DNA from: Thiodiazotropha sp040506195
GTDB lineage: Bacteria > Pseudomonadota > Gammaproteobacteria > Chromatiales > Chromatiaceae
Reading direction: 5' to 3'
NCBI GenBank assembly: GCA_040506195.1
Contig: JBEVXH010000001.1
Span: 248,001 to 312,000 of the forward strand
DNA: 64,000 nucleotides
The first letter of the stretch is position 1. Each line of letters opens with the position of its first letter. A program made the translations under genes and the position numbers. Positions 35,365 through 44,311 of the stretch are shown piece after piece. A model generated the notes under the pieces. That model worked only from the letters and a program-made list of their open reading frames with translations. It searched no databases and had not been told where the DNA came from.

Positions 35365-35703
35365 ATGCAGAAGCCCCAGCTGAAACAGGACCCCATGTAT
35401 CAACTTCTTAAAGAGGGGAAAGTCCAGGAGTTCAACCAACGACGAGCCGCCGGTGAGACGTGCGACCTGCGGAATGCAGATCTGAGAGGCGCCGACTTAA
35501 GGGACATGGATGCGCGAGACCTGGATATGTCCGGCGCCTATCTGCGCCACGCAGACCTGCGGGGACTTAATCTCAGCGAAACCAATCTTGAAGGTGCAAG
35601 CATAAACAGCGCAAAGATTTCGGGCACCTATTTCGCATCGACACTCTCTGCCGAGGAGATCACACTTTCACTGGTGCACGGTACGCGCCTGCGCAATCGT
35701 TGA
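35365..35703 (+). CDS. Pentapeptide repeat protein
   Basis: 112 residues. About 11 pentapeptides A(D/N)LRG follow one another (RNADLRGADLRDMDARDLDM...ADLRGLNLSETNLEGA), which would form a right-handed quadrilateral beta-helix. An N-terminal helical lead (QLLKEGKVQEFNQRRA) precedes it. No signal peptide or membrane segment. Function unknown; the divergent LysR gene (intergenic 35186-35364) may regulate it. Confidence 0.85.
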   Translation: MQKPQLKQDPMYQLLKEGKVQEFNQRRAAGETCDLRNADLRGADLRDMDARDLDMSGAYLRHADLRGLNLSETNLEGASINSAKISGTYFASTLSAEEITLSLVHGTRLRNR

Positions 35704-35779
35704 TACACCAATTATCAAGCCGGATTCTTGGCTGATTCACTCTGAATCGAGACCCGGAAAGTGGACGATCAACAGGCAG

Positions 35780-36904
35780 TCAGTGGTCTGAGTCGATCTG
35801 GGCAAGGATGTTCCTTGCCACCAGGCGTTGATCCGCATTACCCTCCTCAAGCAGTTCATACAGCAGTTCCCTGGCCTTCTCCACTTCCCCGCTGTCTCTG
35901 TATTCCTGCACTTGCCGGATTTTACTCTCGCCACTGTCGATCTCTGACTCGGCCTTTTCCTGTTCATCCGACTCGATGGCGTCCAGCTCTGCCTCCATCT
36001 CCTCATCTGTAAGAGGCACGAAACGGTCCGGATCCACATAGTCGCCTGCGGGATCGATATCCCTGCCGACCACATCATCCTGCTGCTTCCCGTGATACTC
36101 CTCCCCGTCTGGTGCGGCCGATGCGGCCACCGCCTCATCAGGCAGGTTATCGGTACGCTCCTTGGGACGGTTGACAAATCCTTTAGAAAAGATGAGTCCC
36201 AATTCGAACAATACCCACATGGGCAGAGCCAGCAGGGTCTGTGAGATGACATCCGGCGGGGTCAGAAACATACCGACCACAAAGGCCCCAACGATCACGA
36301 ATGGGCGTTTGTGGCGCAGCTTTTCCGGTGTGGTGACGCCCATCCAGACAAGAATAATGGTTGCAATCGGCACCTCGAATGCGACCCCGAAGGCAAAAAA
36401 GAGGGTCATCACAAAATCGAGATAACTACCCATATCGGTCGCCACCTCGACACCCTCGGGTGCGGTGCCGGCCAGAAACGTGAATACCAAAGGGAAGACG
36501 ACAAAATAGGCGAAGGCCATTCCGAGGTAGAATAGCAAAGTGCTGGAGACCAGTAGCGGCATGACCAGCTTCTTTTCATGGCGATAGAGACCAGGGGCCA
36601 CAAAGGCCCAAAACTGATAGAGGATAAAGGGTACCGCAACGAATATCGCCAGCTGCAGACTCAATTTAAAGGGTATCAGAAAGGGGTCGATGGGCTTGGT
36701 GGAGATCATCGTACTGCCTTCCGGCAGTGCTGCGCGCATCGGACCCGCGATGGCGCTGTAGAGGTCATTGGCGAAAGGGAACAGCACCAGGAACACTGCC
36801 AGCACCACCAGCACCATGCGCAACACACGATCACGCAATTCGATCAGATGGGAGACCAGGGGCTGTTCCTTGGTTGTGGTATCGGGGGTGTTCTGCGCCG
36901 ACAT
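35780..36904 (-). CDS. tatC: Sec-independent translocase subunit TatC with FimV-like C-terminal extension
   Basis: 374 residues against a usual 250. Residues 1-250 form the six-span TatC core (LVSHLIELRDR, ...FRVAPGLYRHEKK... as QFWAFVAPGLYRHEKK). Residues about 250-374 are a soluble acidic tail ending KARELLYELLEEGNADQRLVARNILAQID, which resembles the C-terminal domain of FimV (one TPR-like helical pair). The tail faces the cytoplasm, as FimV's does. Last gene of hisBHAFIE-tatABC on the minus strand. Confidence 0.93.
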   Translation of the reverse strand: MSAQNTPDTTTKEQPLVSHLIELRDRVLRMVLVVLAVFLVLFPFANDLYSAIAGPMRAALPEGSTMISTKPIDPFLIPFKLSLQLAIFVAVPFILYQFWAFVAPGLYRHEKKLVMPLLVSSTLLFYLGMAFAYFVVFPLVFTFLAGTAPEGVEVATDMGSYLDFVMTLFFAFGVAFEVPIATIILVWMGVTTPEKLRHKRPFVIVGAFVVGMFLTPPDVISQTLLALPMWVLFELGLIFSKGFVNRPKERTDNLPDEAVAASAAPDGEEYHGKQQDDVVGRDIDPAGDYVDPDRFVPLTDEEMEAELDAIESDEQEKAESEIDSGESKIRQVQEYRDSGEVEKARELLYELLEEGNADQRLVARNILAQIDSDH

Positions 36905-36913
36905 CTCTATTGC

Positions 36914-37252
36914 TTAGCTTTTATTGTCGGACTCTTGTTGGCTTTCGAGAGCATCCTGACTCTGTTTTACCTGCGTGGCTGTTTCTTGCTTGATCTCCTT
37001 GAGATCCTTCCGGGTCTCCTCAACGATCTCATGTACCGGATTGGCGAGGGTTGCCTGTTTCTCGATGACCTCCCGCAGCTCTTCCGCCTTGATCTCTTTA
37101 TCTATATCAGCCTTCACATTGGCAATGAACCGGCGCCCACGGCCAAGCCACAAACCCGCCGTGCGGGCAACCTTGGGCAGACGTTCAGGACCGATCACTA
37201 TCAATGCCACAAGCGCAATGATTGTCAGTTCCCAGAAACCAACGTCAAACAT
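36914..37252 (-). CDS. tatB: Sec-independent translocase subunit TatB
   Basis: 112 residues: short N-terminal membrane helix MFDVGFWELTIIALVALIVIGPERLPK, followed by an amphipathic helix and a long charged coil. The GPERLPK hinge is typical of TatB. Nine bases upstream of tatC. Confidence 0.95.
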   Translation of the reverse strand: MFDVGFWELTIIALVALIVIGPERLPKVARTAGLWLGRGRRFIANVKADIDKEIKAEELREVIEKQATLANPVHEIVEETRKDLKEIKQETATQVKQSQDALESQQESDNKS

Positions 37253-37289
37253 GGTGTTTTCTCATCAATCCAGGGTGCAAAACCGGGTT

Positions 37290-37547
37290 TCAGCTCTTCT
37301 CACTCTCCTTGGAGGTGACTTCACCATCGACTACTGTGCCCGACTCCGATTTCTCAATCTGCTCATTGGCCTTTTTCTCTTCCTGTTTTTCACCGTCCTT
37401 CATCGCGCCTTTAAATCCCTTGATGGCCCCGCCCAGGTCGGAACCGATATTTTTCAACCGCTTGGTGCCGAACAACAGCAGGACTATGGCAAGAACAATC
37501 AACAGTTGCCAGATACTGATACCACCAAAACCCATAATCTTCTCCAC
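37290..37547 (-). CDS. tatA: Sec-independent translocase subunit TatA
   Basis: 85 residues: GGISIWQLLIVLAIVLLLFGTKRLKNIGSDLG, with the FGTKRL hinge that separates the membrane helix from the amphipathic helix. It forms the translocation pore with TatC. Tat signals in this window include the mepK-like protein. Confidence 0.96.
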   Translation of the reverse strand: MEKIMGFGGISIWQLLIVLAIVLLLFGTKRLKNIGSDLGGAIKGFKGAMKDGEKQEEKKANEQIEKSESGTVVDGEVTSKESEKS

Positions 37548-37689
37548 TCACCGGCATTGCCGGCAGTTAATATAAACCCGAATCAAGGCTTCAGGTTGTT
37601 ATGTGTTCATCATATCCGCCCTCAGGGGGGATATTTAGACTGATCAAGACTGGGATCATACCCCAGATACCGACCTTCTGTCTCCAGAG

Positions 37690-38007
37690 CTATTCGACCC
37701 GTTGCGCCTTCTCCTCAAGCCCGGAAAGACCGAAACGACGCTCAAGCTCCTGCAGCACATGCGCTGGACTCAAACCCTGGTGAGCCAGTAGCACCAGGGT
37801 ATGAAACCAAAGATCGGCGGTCTCATAGACAATCTTCTCCGGATCACCATCCTTGGCCGCCATGACTGTTTCGGTCGCTTCTTCGCCGACCTTCTTCAGG
37901 ATGGCATCGAGCCCTTTGGCATACAATTTCGCCACATAGGAGCTGTCGGGCTCGGCCTGCTTTCGCTGTTCCAAGACCTCCGCCAACTGTTGCAGTACGT
38001 CACTCAT
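37690..38007 (-). CDS. hisE: Phosphoribosyl-ATP diphosphatase
   Basis: 105 residues, an all-alpha MazG-like enzyme (SYVAKLYAKGLDAILKKVGEEATETVMAAKDGD); second step of histidine synthesis. It is a separate gene here, not fused to hisI as in enterics. It lies 17 bases after hisI. Confidence 0.96.
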   Translation of the reverse strand: MSDVLQQLAEVLEQRKQAEPDSSYVAKLYAKGLDAILKKVGEEATETVMAAKDGDPEKIVYETADLWFHTLVLLAHQGLSPAHVLQELERRFGLSGLEEKAQRVE

Positions 38008-38024
38008 GAAATACCCTCATACGA

Positions 38025-38405
38025 TTAATCATATATTTCACGGGGATCTTTGAGTATCGGTTCAACCTCCACCCAGACATCATCCTGAAGTTCGCGATAA
38101 AAACAGTTATGCCTGCCAGTATGACAAGCAATACCGCCTTTCTGCTCCACTTCCAGCAGAATCACATCGCCATCGCAATCGATCCGAATCGCCTGCACTC
38201 TCTGTTGATGCCCGGACTCTTCTCCCTTGTGCCAAAGCTTCTTCCGGGAGCGGGACCAATAGACGGCATGTCCGCTCTCCTTGGTGAGTCGCAATGCCTC
38301 GGCATTCATCCAGGCCATCATCAGCAGCCTGCCGCCACCGACTTCCTGCGCGATTGCCGGCACCAGACCGTCATGATCCCATTTCACCGCGTCCAGCCAA
38401 CTCAT
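38025..38405 (-). CDS. hisI: Phosphoribosyl-AMP cyclohydrolase
   Basis: 126 residues, with the metal and substrate motifs WSRSRKKLWHKGEESGHQQ and CHTGRHNCFYRE. It opens the purine ring of PR-AMP; third step of histidine synthesis. The start overlaps the hisF stop by 4 bases. Confidence 0.97.
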   Translation of the reverse strand: MSWLDAVKWDHDGLVPAIAQEVGGGRLLMMAWMNAEALRLTKESGHAVYWSRSRKKLWHKGEESGHQQRVQAIRIDCDGDVILLEVEQKGGIACHTGRHNCFYRELQDDVWVEVEPILKDPREIYD

Positions 38406-39172
38406 AATCTCACCTCAATGGCTTGATCGCGCATATACCGTTTGGCCTCGCCGACCGAGTATTCGGCAAAGTGAAAGATGCTGGCCGCCAATACGGCATC
38501 CGCCCCTCCCTGTTTTACGCCATCCACCAGATGCTGCAGATTGCCGACACCGCCTGACGCGATCACAGGAATCGGCACACTATCGACAATCGCCCTGGTT
38601 AGTGCATTGTCAAAACCGATCTTGGTGCCATCCCGGTCCATACTGGTCAACAGAATTTCTCCGGCGCCATAGTCACTCATGCGTTGCGCCCATTCAATGG
38701 CATCAAGCCCGGTCGGTTTGCGCCCGCCATGGGTAAAGATCTCCCATTTCAGGGGTTCACCCTCGCCACTCACCTGCTTGGCGTCGATCGCCACCACGAT
38801 ACATTGCGATCCGAATCGCTCGGTGGCCTCTTTGACGAACTTCGGATTAAAGACCGCTGCGGTATTGATCGCCACCTTATCGGCACCCGCATTGAGCATG
38901 CGCCGGATATCGTCCGCGTAGCGAATCCCACCACCGACGGTCAGAGGAATGAAGACTTCACTGGCCACCTGTTCGACAACGTGCACAATGGTCTCGCGAT
39001 CGTCTGAGCTGGCGGTAATATCAAGGAAGGTGATCTCATCGGCACCCTCCTCGTTATAGCGTCGCGCCACCTCGACCGGATCACCGGCATCGCGGATATC
39101 GACAAACTTCACGCCCTTGACCACTCGGCCGGCATCCACGTCGAGGCAGGGGATGATACGTTTGGCTAACAT
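38402..39172 (-). CDS. hisF: Imidazole glycerol phosphate synthase, cyclase subunit
   Basis: 256 residues from the ATG at 39172 (MLAKRIIPCLDVDAGRVVKG). The frame is open for 60 codons upstream, but HisF starts here. It is a TIM barrel with the catalytic aspartates in CLDVD and TSMDRDG. It forms a complex with HisH. Confidence 0.97.
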   Translation of the reverse strand: MLAKRIIPCLDVDAGRVVKGVKFVDIRDAGDPVEVARRYNEEGADEITFLDITASSDDRETIVHVVEQVASEVFIPLTVGGGIRYADDIRRMLNAGADKVAINTAAVFNPKFVKEATERFGSQCIVVAIDAKQVSGEGEPLKWEIFTHGGRKPTGLDAIEWAQRMSDYGAGEILLTSMDRDGTKIGFDNALTRAIVDSVPIPVIASGGVGNLQHLVDGVKQGGADAVLAASIFHFAEYSVGEAKRYMRDQAIEVRL

Positions 39173-39200
39173 GATGTCTCTAAATTTTGAATAGTGAATT

Positions 39201-39935
39201 TTACGATAGTTCATCCGCCAGCTTTTGGCCGGTCGCCAGATCGAGTGTGCCCTCGTAGATTGCCCGACCGGTGATTGCCCCCATGATATTTGTCGTATCT
39301 GCCTTGCAAAGCGCCTCGATATCACCAATATGAGTGATACCTCCCGAAGCAATCACCGGTATGGTAATCGCATTCGCCAGCGCAGCTGTTGCTTCGGTAT
39401 TGGGCCCAGACAGCATACCGTCGCGGCCAATATCGGTGTAGACAATGGCGGAGACACCGGCATCCTGAAAACGCCGGGCAAGTTCAGTCACTTCCTGATC
39501 GGTGACTTCGGCCCATCCATTGATGGCGACCATGCCGGAAATGGCATCCAGTCCGACGATCACGCGCCCTGGGAAGGCCTTGCAGGCACGGGCCACAAAT
39601 TCCGGCTCCTTCACGGCCTGGGTGCCGATAATACAATAGCTGACACCGGCCCCAAGATAGGCCTCGATCGTGGCTTCGTCGCGAATCCCGCCACCCACCT
39701 GAATCGGTAGCTCAGGATAGGCGCTGGCGATGGAGCGGATCGCACTCCCGTTTACCGGCTCACCGGCAAAGGCACCGTTGAGATCAACCAGATGCAGACG
39801 GCGAGCGCCCTCTTCAACCCAGCGCGTCGCCATCTCCAGGGGGTTGTCCGAAAACACGGTATCATCTTCCATGCGGCCCTGGCGCAGCCTTACACATTGG
39901 CCGTCCTTCAGATCAATAGCGGGTATTAACAGCAC
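39201..39935 (-). CDS. hisA: Phosphoribosylformimino-AICAR ribonucleotide isomerase
   Basis: 244 residues. The frame extends 13 codons upstream, but the GTG at 39935 (giving LLIPAIDLKDG) fits the family. It is a TIM barrel with the catalytic aspartates in PAIDLKDG and YTDIGRDG. It sits between hisF and a REP-like repeat pair that separates it from hisH. Confidence 0.95.
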   Translation of the reverse strand: MLLIPAIDLKDGQCVRLRQGRMEDDTVFSDNPLEMATRWVEEGARRLHLVDLNGAFAGEPVNGSAIRSIASAYPELPIQVGGGIRDEATIEAYLGAGVSYCIIGTQAVKEPEFVARACKAFPGRVIVGLDAISGMVAINGWAEVTDQEVTELARRFQDAGVSAIVYTDIGRDGMLSGPNTEATAALANAITIPVIASGGITHIGDIEALCKADTTNIMGAITGRAIYEGTLDLATGQKLADELS

Positions 39936-39956
39936 GATTTCATTCCCATGTCTTAT

Positions 39957-40013
39957 GGGTGCGGCAAGCCGCACCCTACATATTATTTATTAGGTCGGAT
40001 GCGGCTTGCCGCA
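39957..40013. repeat. REP-like pair of inverted repeats
   Basis: GGGTGCGGC-AA-GCCGCACCC (39957-39976) and TGCGGC-TT-GCCGCA (40000-40013) are two stem-loops with the same stem. They lie between hisH and hisA in the his operon, a typical site for REP/BIME elements. Confidence 0.75.
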
Positions 40014-40061
40014 CTATGAATCCCTGGTTAGCATGAGATTCAGTTACAACCTCCAAACCCA

Positions 40062-40706
40062 TCATGTCGGATTCCAACCGATGAAGTTGCGCAGCAGTTG
40101 CAATCCTGCATCCGCACTCTTTTCCGGATGAAACTGTACCGCGAAAAGATTTCTGTCAGCGATGGCGCTGGCGAAGCGGACACCGTAATCCGTGGTCGCC
40201 GCCACCAACGCCTGTTGTTCAGGATCGACATAGTAACTGTGTACGAAATAGAAGCGGCTATCCTGCCCGATGCCCATCCAAAGGGGATGATCATAGCCCT
40301 GATGTACCTGATTCCATCCCATATGCGGTATCTTCAATGCCTCGCCGTCAGGCGCAGTGCCCCCGGGGAAACGCCGCACCCGTCCATCTATCAGACCCAT
40401 CAGCTCGGTGCCGTTATTCTCTTCACTGAATTCCAGCAGCACCTGCTGGCCCATACAGATCCCAAGGAAGGGTTTGCTCTGGGCGGCATCCAGCACGGCC
40501 CGGTTGAGGTGATGATCGGAGATTGCCGCCATACAATCTCTGGCCGCGCCCTGTCCAGGAAATACTACCCGGTCGGATGCGAGGATCAATTCCGGATCGT
40601 CAGTGACCAAAACCTCGTCATTGCCTGCCGCTACATGTTCAACTGCCTTGGCGACAGAACGCAGATTACCCATACCGTAGTCGATCACGGTGATACGTTG
40701 TGTCAT
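40062..40706 (-). CDS. hisH: Imidazole glycerol phosphate synthase, glutamine amidotransferase subunit
   Basis: 214 residues, class I glutamine amidotransferase. The nucleophile is C84 (FLGICMGQQVL); the His-Glu pair is in AVQFHPEKSADAG. It hydrolyses glutamine and feeds ammonia to HisF. It follows hisB by 18 bases. Confidence 0.97.
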   Translation of the reverse strand: MTQRITVIDYGMGNLRSVAKAVEHVAAGNDEVLVTDDPELILASDRVVFPGQGAARDCMAAISDHHLNRAVLDAAQSKPFLGICMGQQVLLEFSEENNGTELMGLIDGRVRRFPGGTAPDGEALKIPHMGWNQVHQGYDHPLWMGIGQDSRFYFVHSYYVDPEQQALVAATTDYGVRFASAIADRNLFAVQFHPEKSADAGLQLLRNFIGWNPT

Positions 40707-40724
40707 CGTTACACCTGTGAACTG

Positions 40725-41315
40725 CTATAGACTACCCTTCGTAGAGGGTATTCGTTGCGCCATCCGGCGATCTGTCTCCAACGCCATGCGCAGGGCCCTG
40801 CCGAGCGCCTTGAACACAGTTTCAGCCTGATGGTGGGCATTGCTGCCGCGCAGGTTGTCGATGTGCAGGGTTACACCGGCATGATTAACCAGTCCCTGAA
40901 AAAACTCCTGAAACAGATCGACGTCGAACTCACCGATGCGCGCCCTTGTAAACGCGAGATTGCAGACCAGGCCGGGTCTCCCGGAAAAATCGATTACCAC
41001 CCGAGACAGTGCCTCGTCCAATGGCACATAGGCGTGGCCGTAACGATAGATACCCTTTTTGTCACCAACCGCTTTGGCCAGGGCCTGTCCCAGGGAGATA
41101 CCCACATCCTCCACCGTGTGATGGGCGTCGATGTGCAAATCACCCTTCGCTGTAATGCTGAGATCGATCAGTCCGTGACGGGCAACCTGATCCAGCATGT
41201 GATCGAGAAAAGGGACGCCAGTATCAAAAGAGGCTTCACCCGTTCCATCCAGATTGAGTGAAACAGTAATCTGGGTTTCCAAGGTATTGCGCTCAATCTG
41301 CGCGGTACGCTGCAT
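40725..41315 (-). CDS. hisB: Imidazoleglycerol-phosphate dehydratase
   Basis: 196 residues, single-function IGPD with manganese-binding motifs (DHMLDQVARHG, DAHHTVEDVG, HAYVPLDEA). In enterics it is fused to a phosphatase; here it is not. First gene of the hisBHAFIE-tatABC run. Confidence 0.97.
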   Translation of the reverse strand: MQRTAQIERNTLETQITVSLNLDGTGEASFDTGVPFLDHMLDQVARHGLIDLSITAKGDLHIDAHHTVEDVGISLGQALAKAVGDKKGIYRYGHAYVPLDEALSRVVIDFSGRPGLVCNLAFTRARIGEFDVDLFQEFFQGLVNHAGVTLHIDNLRGSNAHHQAETVFKALGRALRMALETDRRMAQRIPSTKGSL

Positions 41316-41560
41316 TATAATGACTCCGGTATTGTCCGATCAGAAATATTAACAAAGCTGTGGCGGTCACTCGTATCCACCCGACACAGCCTTATAACAG
41401 ATCAGAGGCCGACGACACGCAGTCGAGAGCCTCGCACACATGAGCCCACACTCATAAGAAACCGTTTATTTTAGTGGAAAACTTCTGAAAAGACAGCGCC
41501 GGTTTATCAGCTTCCGCACAAATGCCGGCGAATGGGTCTGTCTGTGGCAGCAAAACGGCA

Positions 41561-41595
41561 CTAGGGCCTGTCAACACCAATCCGGTCGACCCTAG
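41561..41595. repeat. Dispersed repeat, copy 3
   Basis: Reads CTAGGGCCTGTCAACACCAA at the left and ends GACCCTAG; CTAGGG can pair with CCCTAG. It provides the TAG stop of the adjacent MBL-fold gene. Confidence 0.7.
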
Positions 41596-42551
41596 AAGAG
41601 CTCAGCCTCGACTTCCAGGTAAGCAAGACTGATATGCCGTCCGACGTTTCGCTGAAAATCGACCCAGTCGTGGAAGTCATGCAACGATTCAATAATCAGA
41701 GGATTCATCTCAAAATCACTAAGACCCTCTTCATAGTGCTTTGCGACCTCACTTTTCAGGGTGCCTAAATAGCTGAGATAGGTCTTTGCTACCTCACGGC
41801 CACCTGTCTTGCCGTGACCGGGAACAAAGACCTCGGCCCGGGTCCCCAAGGCACGTTCGATAGCGGCGATATTACCTGCGAAGGTGGCGTGATCCATTCG
41901 ACCCATACGTTTGCTCAGGACATTGTCACCGAGAAAAAGCACTTTGTGTCGCGGTAACTCGATCATGATATCCGAGTGGCTGTGCGCCTTTGCTTCATAA
42001 TGGATGCGCAAGGTCACACCGCCAAGGGTCATCTCATCGCCATGTACCGTGGAACGGTCGGGCGGCACCTCGACAGTGCCTGCAACCGCACCTTCCGTCA
42101 TGCGCATCAGGGTGGCGAGAAAGGCCTTGCCATCACCCTTTTCCACCAATCGGCGCATCTCTTCATGACCATAGATCGCCACATCGGGAAATGCCTCGCG
42201 TATTGCCTGATTGGCAAACCAATGATCGCCGTGGATATGGGTATTGAATACCGCAACCACGGGAAGATCGCTCAATTTTCTGATCTGCCGCAGTACCATC
42301 TCTCCCGTCTGGACGCTCGATCCCGGATCGATGACGATCACTCCTTTGTCACCGACCACAAACCCCGGGTTATTCATAAAACCCTGATTCTCCACCGACG
42401 GCACACCCAGCGGGCCATGTATGACATAAACTCCGTCCGCTATTCTGTCAGCAGGGTAATCTGGAACTGCGGGACCGCGTTCACCGGCGATGGCGCATGA
42501 AGAGAGCAGGAGTGAGAAATACAACAATTGGGGGAGGTACCTGATCAGCAT
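41592..42551 (-). CDS. MBL-fold metallo-hydrolase, exported
   Basis: 319 residues with a signal peptide (YFSLLLSSCAIAGE; SSCA could also be a lipobox). The metallo-beta-lactamase motif THIHGDHW provides zinc ligands, followed by KAHSHSDIM and VPGHGK. It is close to quinoprotein relay/SoxH-like hydrolases and to class B-like enzymes with unknown substrate. The stop codon falls in a dispersed repeat. Confidence 0.85.
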   Translation of the reverse strand: MLIRYLPQLLYFSLLLSSCAIAGERGPAVPDYPADRIADGVYVIHGPLGVPSVENQGFMNNPGFVVGDKGVIVIDPGSSVQTGEMVLRQIRKLSDLPVVAVFNTHIHGDHWFANQAIREAFPDVAIYGHEEMRRLVEKGDGKAFLATLMRMTEGAVAGTVEVPPDRSTVHGDEMTLGGVTLRIHYEAKAHSHSDIMIELPRHKVLFLGDNVLSKRMGRMDHATFAGNIAAIERALGTRAEVFVPGHGKTGGREVAKTYLSYLGTLKSEVAKHYEEGLSDFEMNPLIIESLHDFHDWVDFQRNVGRHISLAYLEVEAELF

Positions 42552-42605
42552 GATTTTTTAATCCACCTGTTTGCCACTGTCAAAGACACTATAGAAATCA
42601 ACAAC

Positions 42606-43043
42606 TCAACATTCCAGCCAAAACGTCACCGGACCGCTATTAATGAGGGCCACCTGCATATCAGCGCCAAAAATACCGCAGGCCACCGGTTGGTGCAGTG
42701 CTTGCGCCTTCTCAGTCAAATAGGAAAACAGACACTTTCCCGTTTCCGGATCGGCGGCGCTGGAAAACCCCGGCCGCTTACCCTTTTTGGTATCGGCCGC
42801 CAGGGTAAACTGAGGAACCAGCAGCAAACCACCCTGAATATCCCTCAGGCTCAAGTTCATACGGCCGGCCTCATCGTTGAAGACACGGTACCCCAGCAAT
42901 CGTTCAAGCAGACGATCGGCTTTGCCGGTATCATCGTATTTCTGAATCCCTATCAGCACGGCCAGTCCCCGGTCGATCTCAGCGACCGGCTCACCGTCGA
43001 TGCGCACGCTTGCCTCATTCACCCGCTGCAGCAGCCCGATCAC
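42606..43043 (-). CDS. dtd: D-aminoacyl-tRNA deacylase
   Basis: 145 residues. The motifs LVPQFTLAADTKKGKRPGFS and the C-terminal NSGPVTF are diagnostic of Dtd, which removes D-amino acids from tRNA. It overlaps the stop of the pip gene by 4 bases, so the two are coupled. Confidence 0.96.
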   Translation of the reverse strand: MIGLLQRVNEASVRIDGEPVAEIDRGLAVLIGIQKYDDTGKADRLLERLLGYRVFNDEAGRMNLSLRDIQGGLLLVPQFTLAADTKKGKRPGFSSAADPETGKCLFSYLTEKAQALHQPVACGIFGADMQVALINSGPVTFWLEC

Positions 43044-43993
43044 GGCAACTCCTTTGCGAATCTGTCCGTTGCCTCAATCAGGGCACTGCGGATACCGGGT
43101 TCCGCCGCGGAGTGTCCGGCCTCCCCGATTATTTTCAGTTCACTGCCCGGCCAGGCGTGATGGAGTTCCCAAGCGGAGGCCATGGGACAGATAAGATCAT
43201 AGCGCCCTTGCACAATGACACCCGGTATACCCGCCAGCCTATCACTCTCCAGCAACAATTGATTGGGGTGCAGGAAAGCGTGATTGACAAAATAGTGGCA
43301 CTCGATACGGGCCAGACTCAAGGCTGTGTGAGGATCTGAAAAAAAACTGACAACAGCAGGGTTTGGATGGAGGCTGGCAGTGCGGCCCTCCCATATGGAC
43401 CACGCCTTGGCAGCCGCCATTCGATCAATATCGTTTTCGCCGCTAAGGCGGCGGTGATATGCGTGTAACAGGTCGTCCCGTTCCTGTTGCGGAATTGGGG
43501 CAATGAATTCTTCCCAATAATCCGGAAAGACACGGCTTGCCCCATGCTGATAGAACCAATGGATCTCCTCATCACGGCAGAGAAAGATGCCCCGGAGGAC
43601 CATGCCTGTAACCCTTTGCGGGTGGGATTGAGCATAGGCAAGTGCGAGTGTCGACCCCCAGGAACCGCCGAACAATAACCATTGCTCGATGTTCAGCTGC
43701 TGGCGAATCCTTTCGATATCACCCACCAGGTCCCAGGTGGTGTTGGCTTCCAGCGAGGCATGCGGTGTGGATTGGCCAGAGCCTCGTTGATCGAAGAGCA
43801 CGACCCGATAGCGATCGGGATCGAAAAAACGGCGGTGATAAGGTTCACAGCCGGCCCCCGGGCCACCATGGAGAAACAGCACCGGAACCCCGTCCGGCTT
43901 GCCAACCTGCTCGATGTAGAGTCGATGGCCGTTACCCACAGGCAGCATTTGCGATGTGAACGGTTGAATGGCTGGATAGAGGTCTTTCATCAA
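43040..43993 (-). CDS. pip: Prolyl aminopeptidase (proline iminopeptidase)
   Basis: 317 residues, alpha/beta hydrolase fold. Oxyanion loop HGGPGAG, nucleophile elbow GGSWGSTLAL and a final EAGHSAAEPGI histidine form the catalytic triad. It releases N-terminal proline from peptides in the cytoplasm. It is upstream of and coupled to dtd. Confidence 0.95.
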   Translation of the reverse strand: MMKDLYPAIQPFTSQMLPVGNGHRLYIEQVGKPDGVPVLFLHGGPGAGCEPYHRRFFDPDRYRVVLFDQRGSGQSTPHASLEANTTWDLVGDIERIRQQLNIEQWLLFGGSWGSTLALAYAQSHPQRVTGMVLRGIFLCRDEEIHWFYQHGASRVFPDYWEEFIAPIPQQERDDLLHAYHRRLSGENDIDRMAAAKAWSIWEGRTASLHPNPAVVSFFSDPHTALSLARIECHYFVNHAFLHPNQLLLESDRLAGIPGVIVQGRYDLICPMASAWELHHAWPGSELKIIGEAGHSAAEPGIRSALIEATDRFAKELP

Positions 43994-44007
43994 TATTCAG
44001 GTCGCCA

Positions 44008-44025
44008 TGTAGGAAAAATCCTACA
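44008..44025 (+). promoter_or_regulatory. GacA-like upstream activating box
   Basis: TGTAGG-N6-CCTACA, an 18-bp palindrome with the geometry of the GacA/VarA/LetA box (TGTAAG-N6-CTTACA); A/G transitions in both halves keep the symmetry. It is centred about 87 bases before the predicted start of the sRNA at 44103, the usual arrangement for rsm/csr RNA promoters. Confidence 0.6.
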
Positions 44026-44102
44026 TCGATTAGAGAAAAATCTCACAAACATTATGTGCAGAATCCCACAGTAAAAGTTGCATTTTGTGTCATTATTAAA
44101 TT

Positions 44103-44225
44103 GTCGTCATCAGGGATGTACACCAAGGAAACAGCGCTCAGGAGAGCACAGGGACGATTAGCTTAGCCAACCAAGCCGACGACTATAAGCCCAACTGCAG
44201 GGAATGCAGTTGGGCTTCTTCTTTT
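44103..44225 (+). ncRNA. Candidate Csr/Rsm-type sRNA (CsrA/RsmA-sequestering)
   Basis: About 120 bases with five GGA motifs. Hairpins that show them in loops are CATC-AGG-GATG (44108-44118), GCTC-AGGA-GAGC (44136-44147) and the terminator stem AAGCCCAACTGCA with loop GGGAA (44087 offset, 44187-44217). GTCGTC at 44103 pairs with GACGAC at 44178, closing the body. The first motif reads CAGGGATGT, close to the CsrA SELEX consensus. Such RNAs titrate CsrA/RsmA. No Rfam name is claimed; length and motif number resemble RsmX/Y more than CsrB. Confidence 0.75.
44187..44225 (+). terminator. Intrinsic terminator of the sRNA
   Basis: A 13-bp perfect stem (AAGCCCAACTGCA / TGCAGTTGGGCTT) with a GGGAA loop followed by CTTCTTTT. 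The loop itself carries a GGA motif. Confidence 0.9.
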
Positions 44226-44311
44226 ATATATGACTGACATTACCTCAGACCCGCCATTCTGCCAATCCCGAAGATAATGCAAGTATCCGATCCGGGATCT
44301 GTTGCCTTGCC

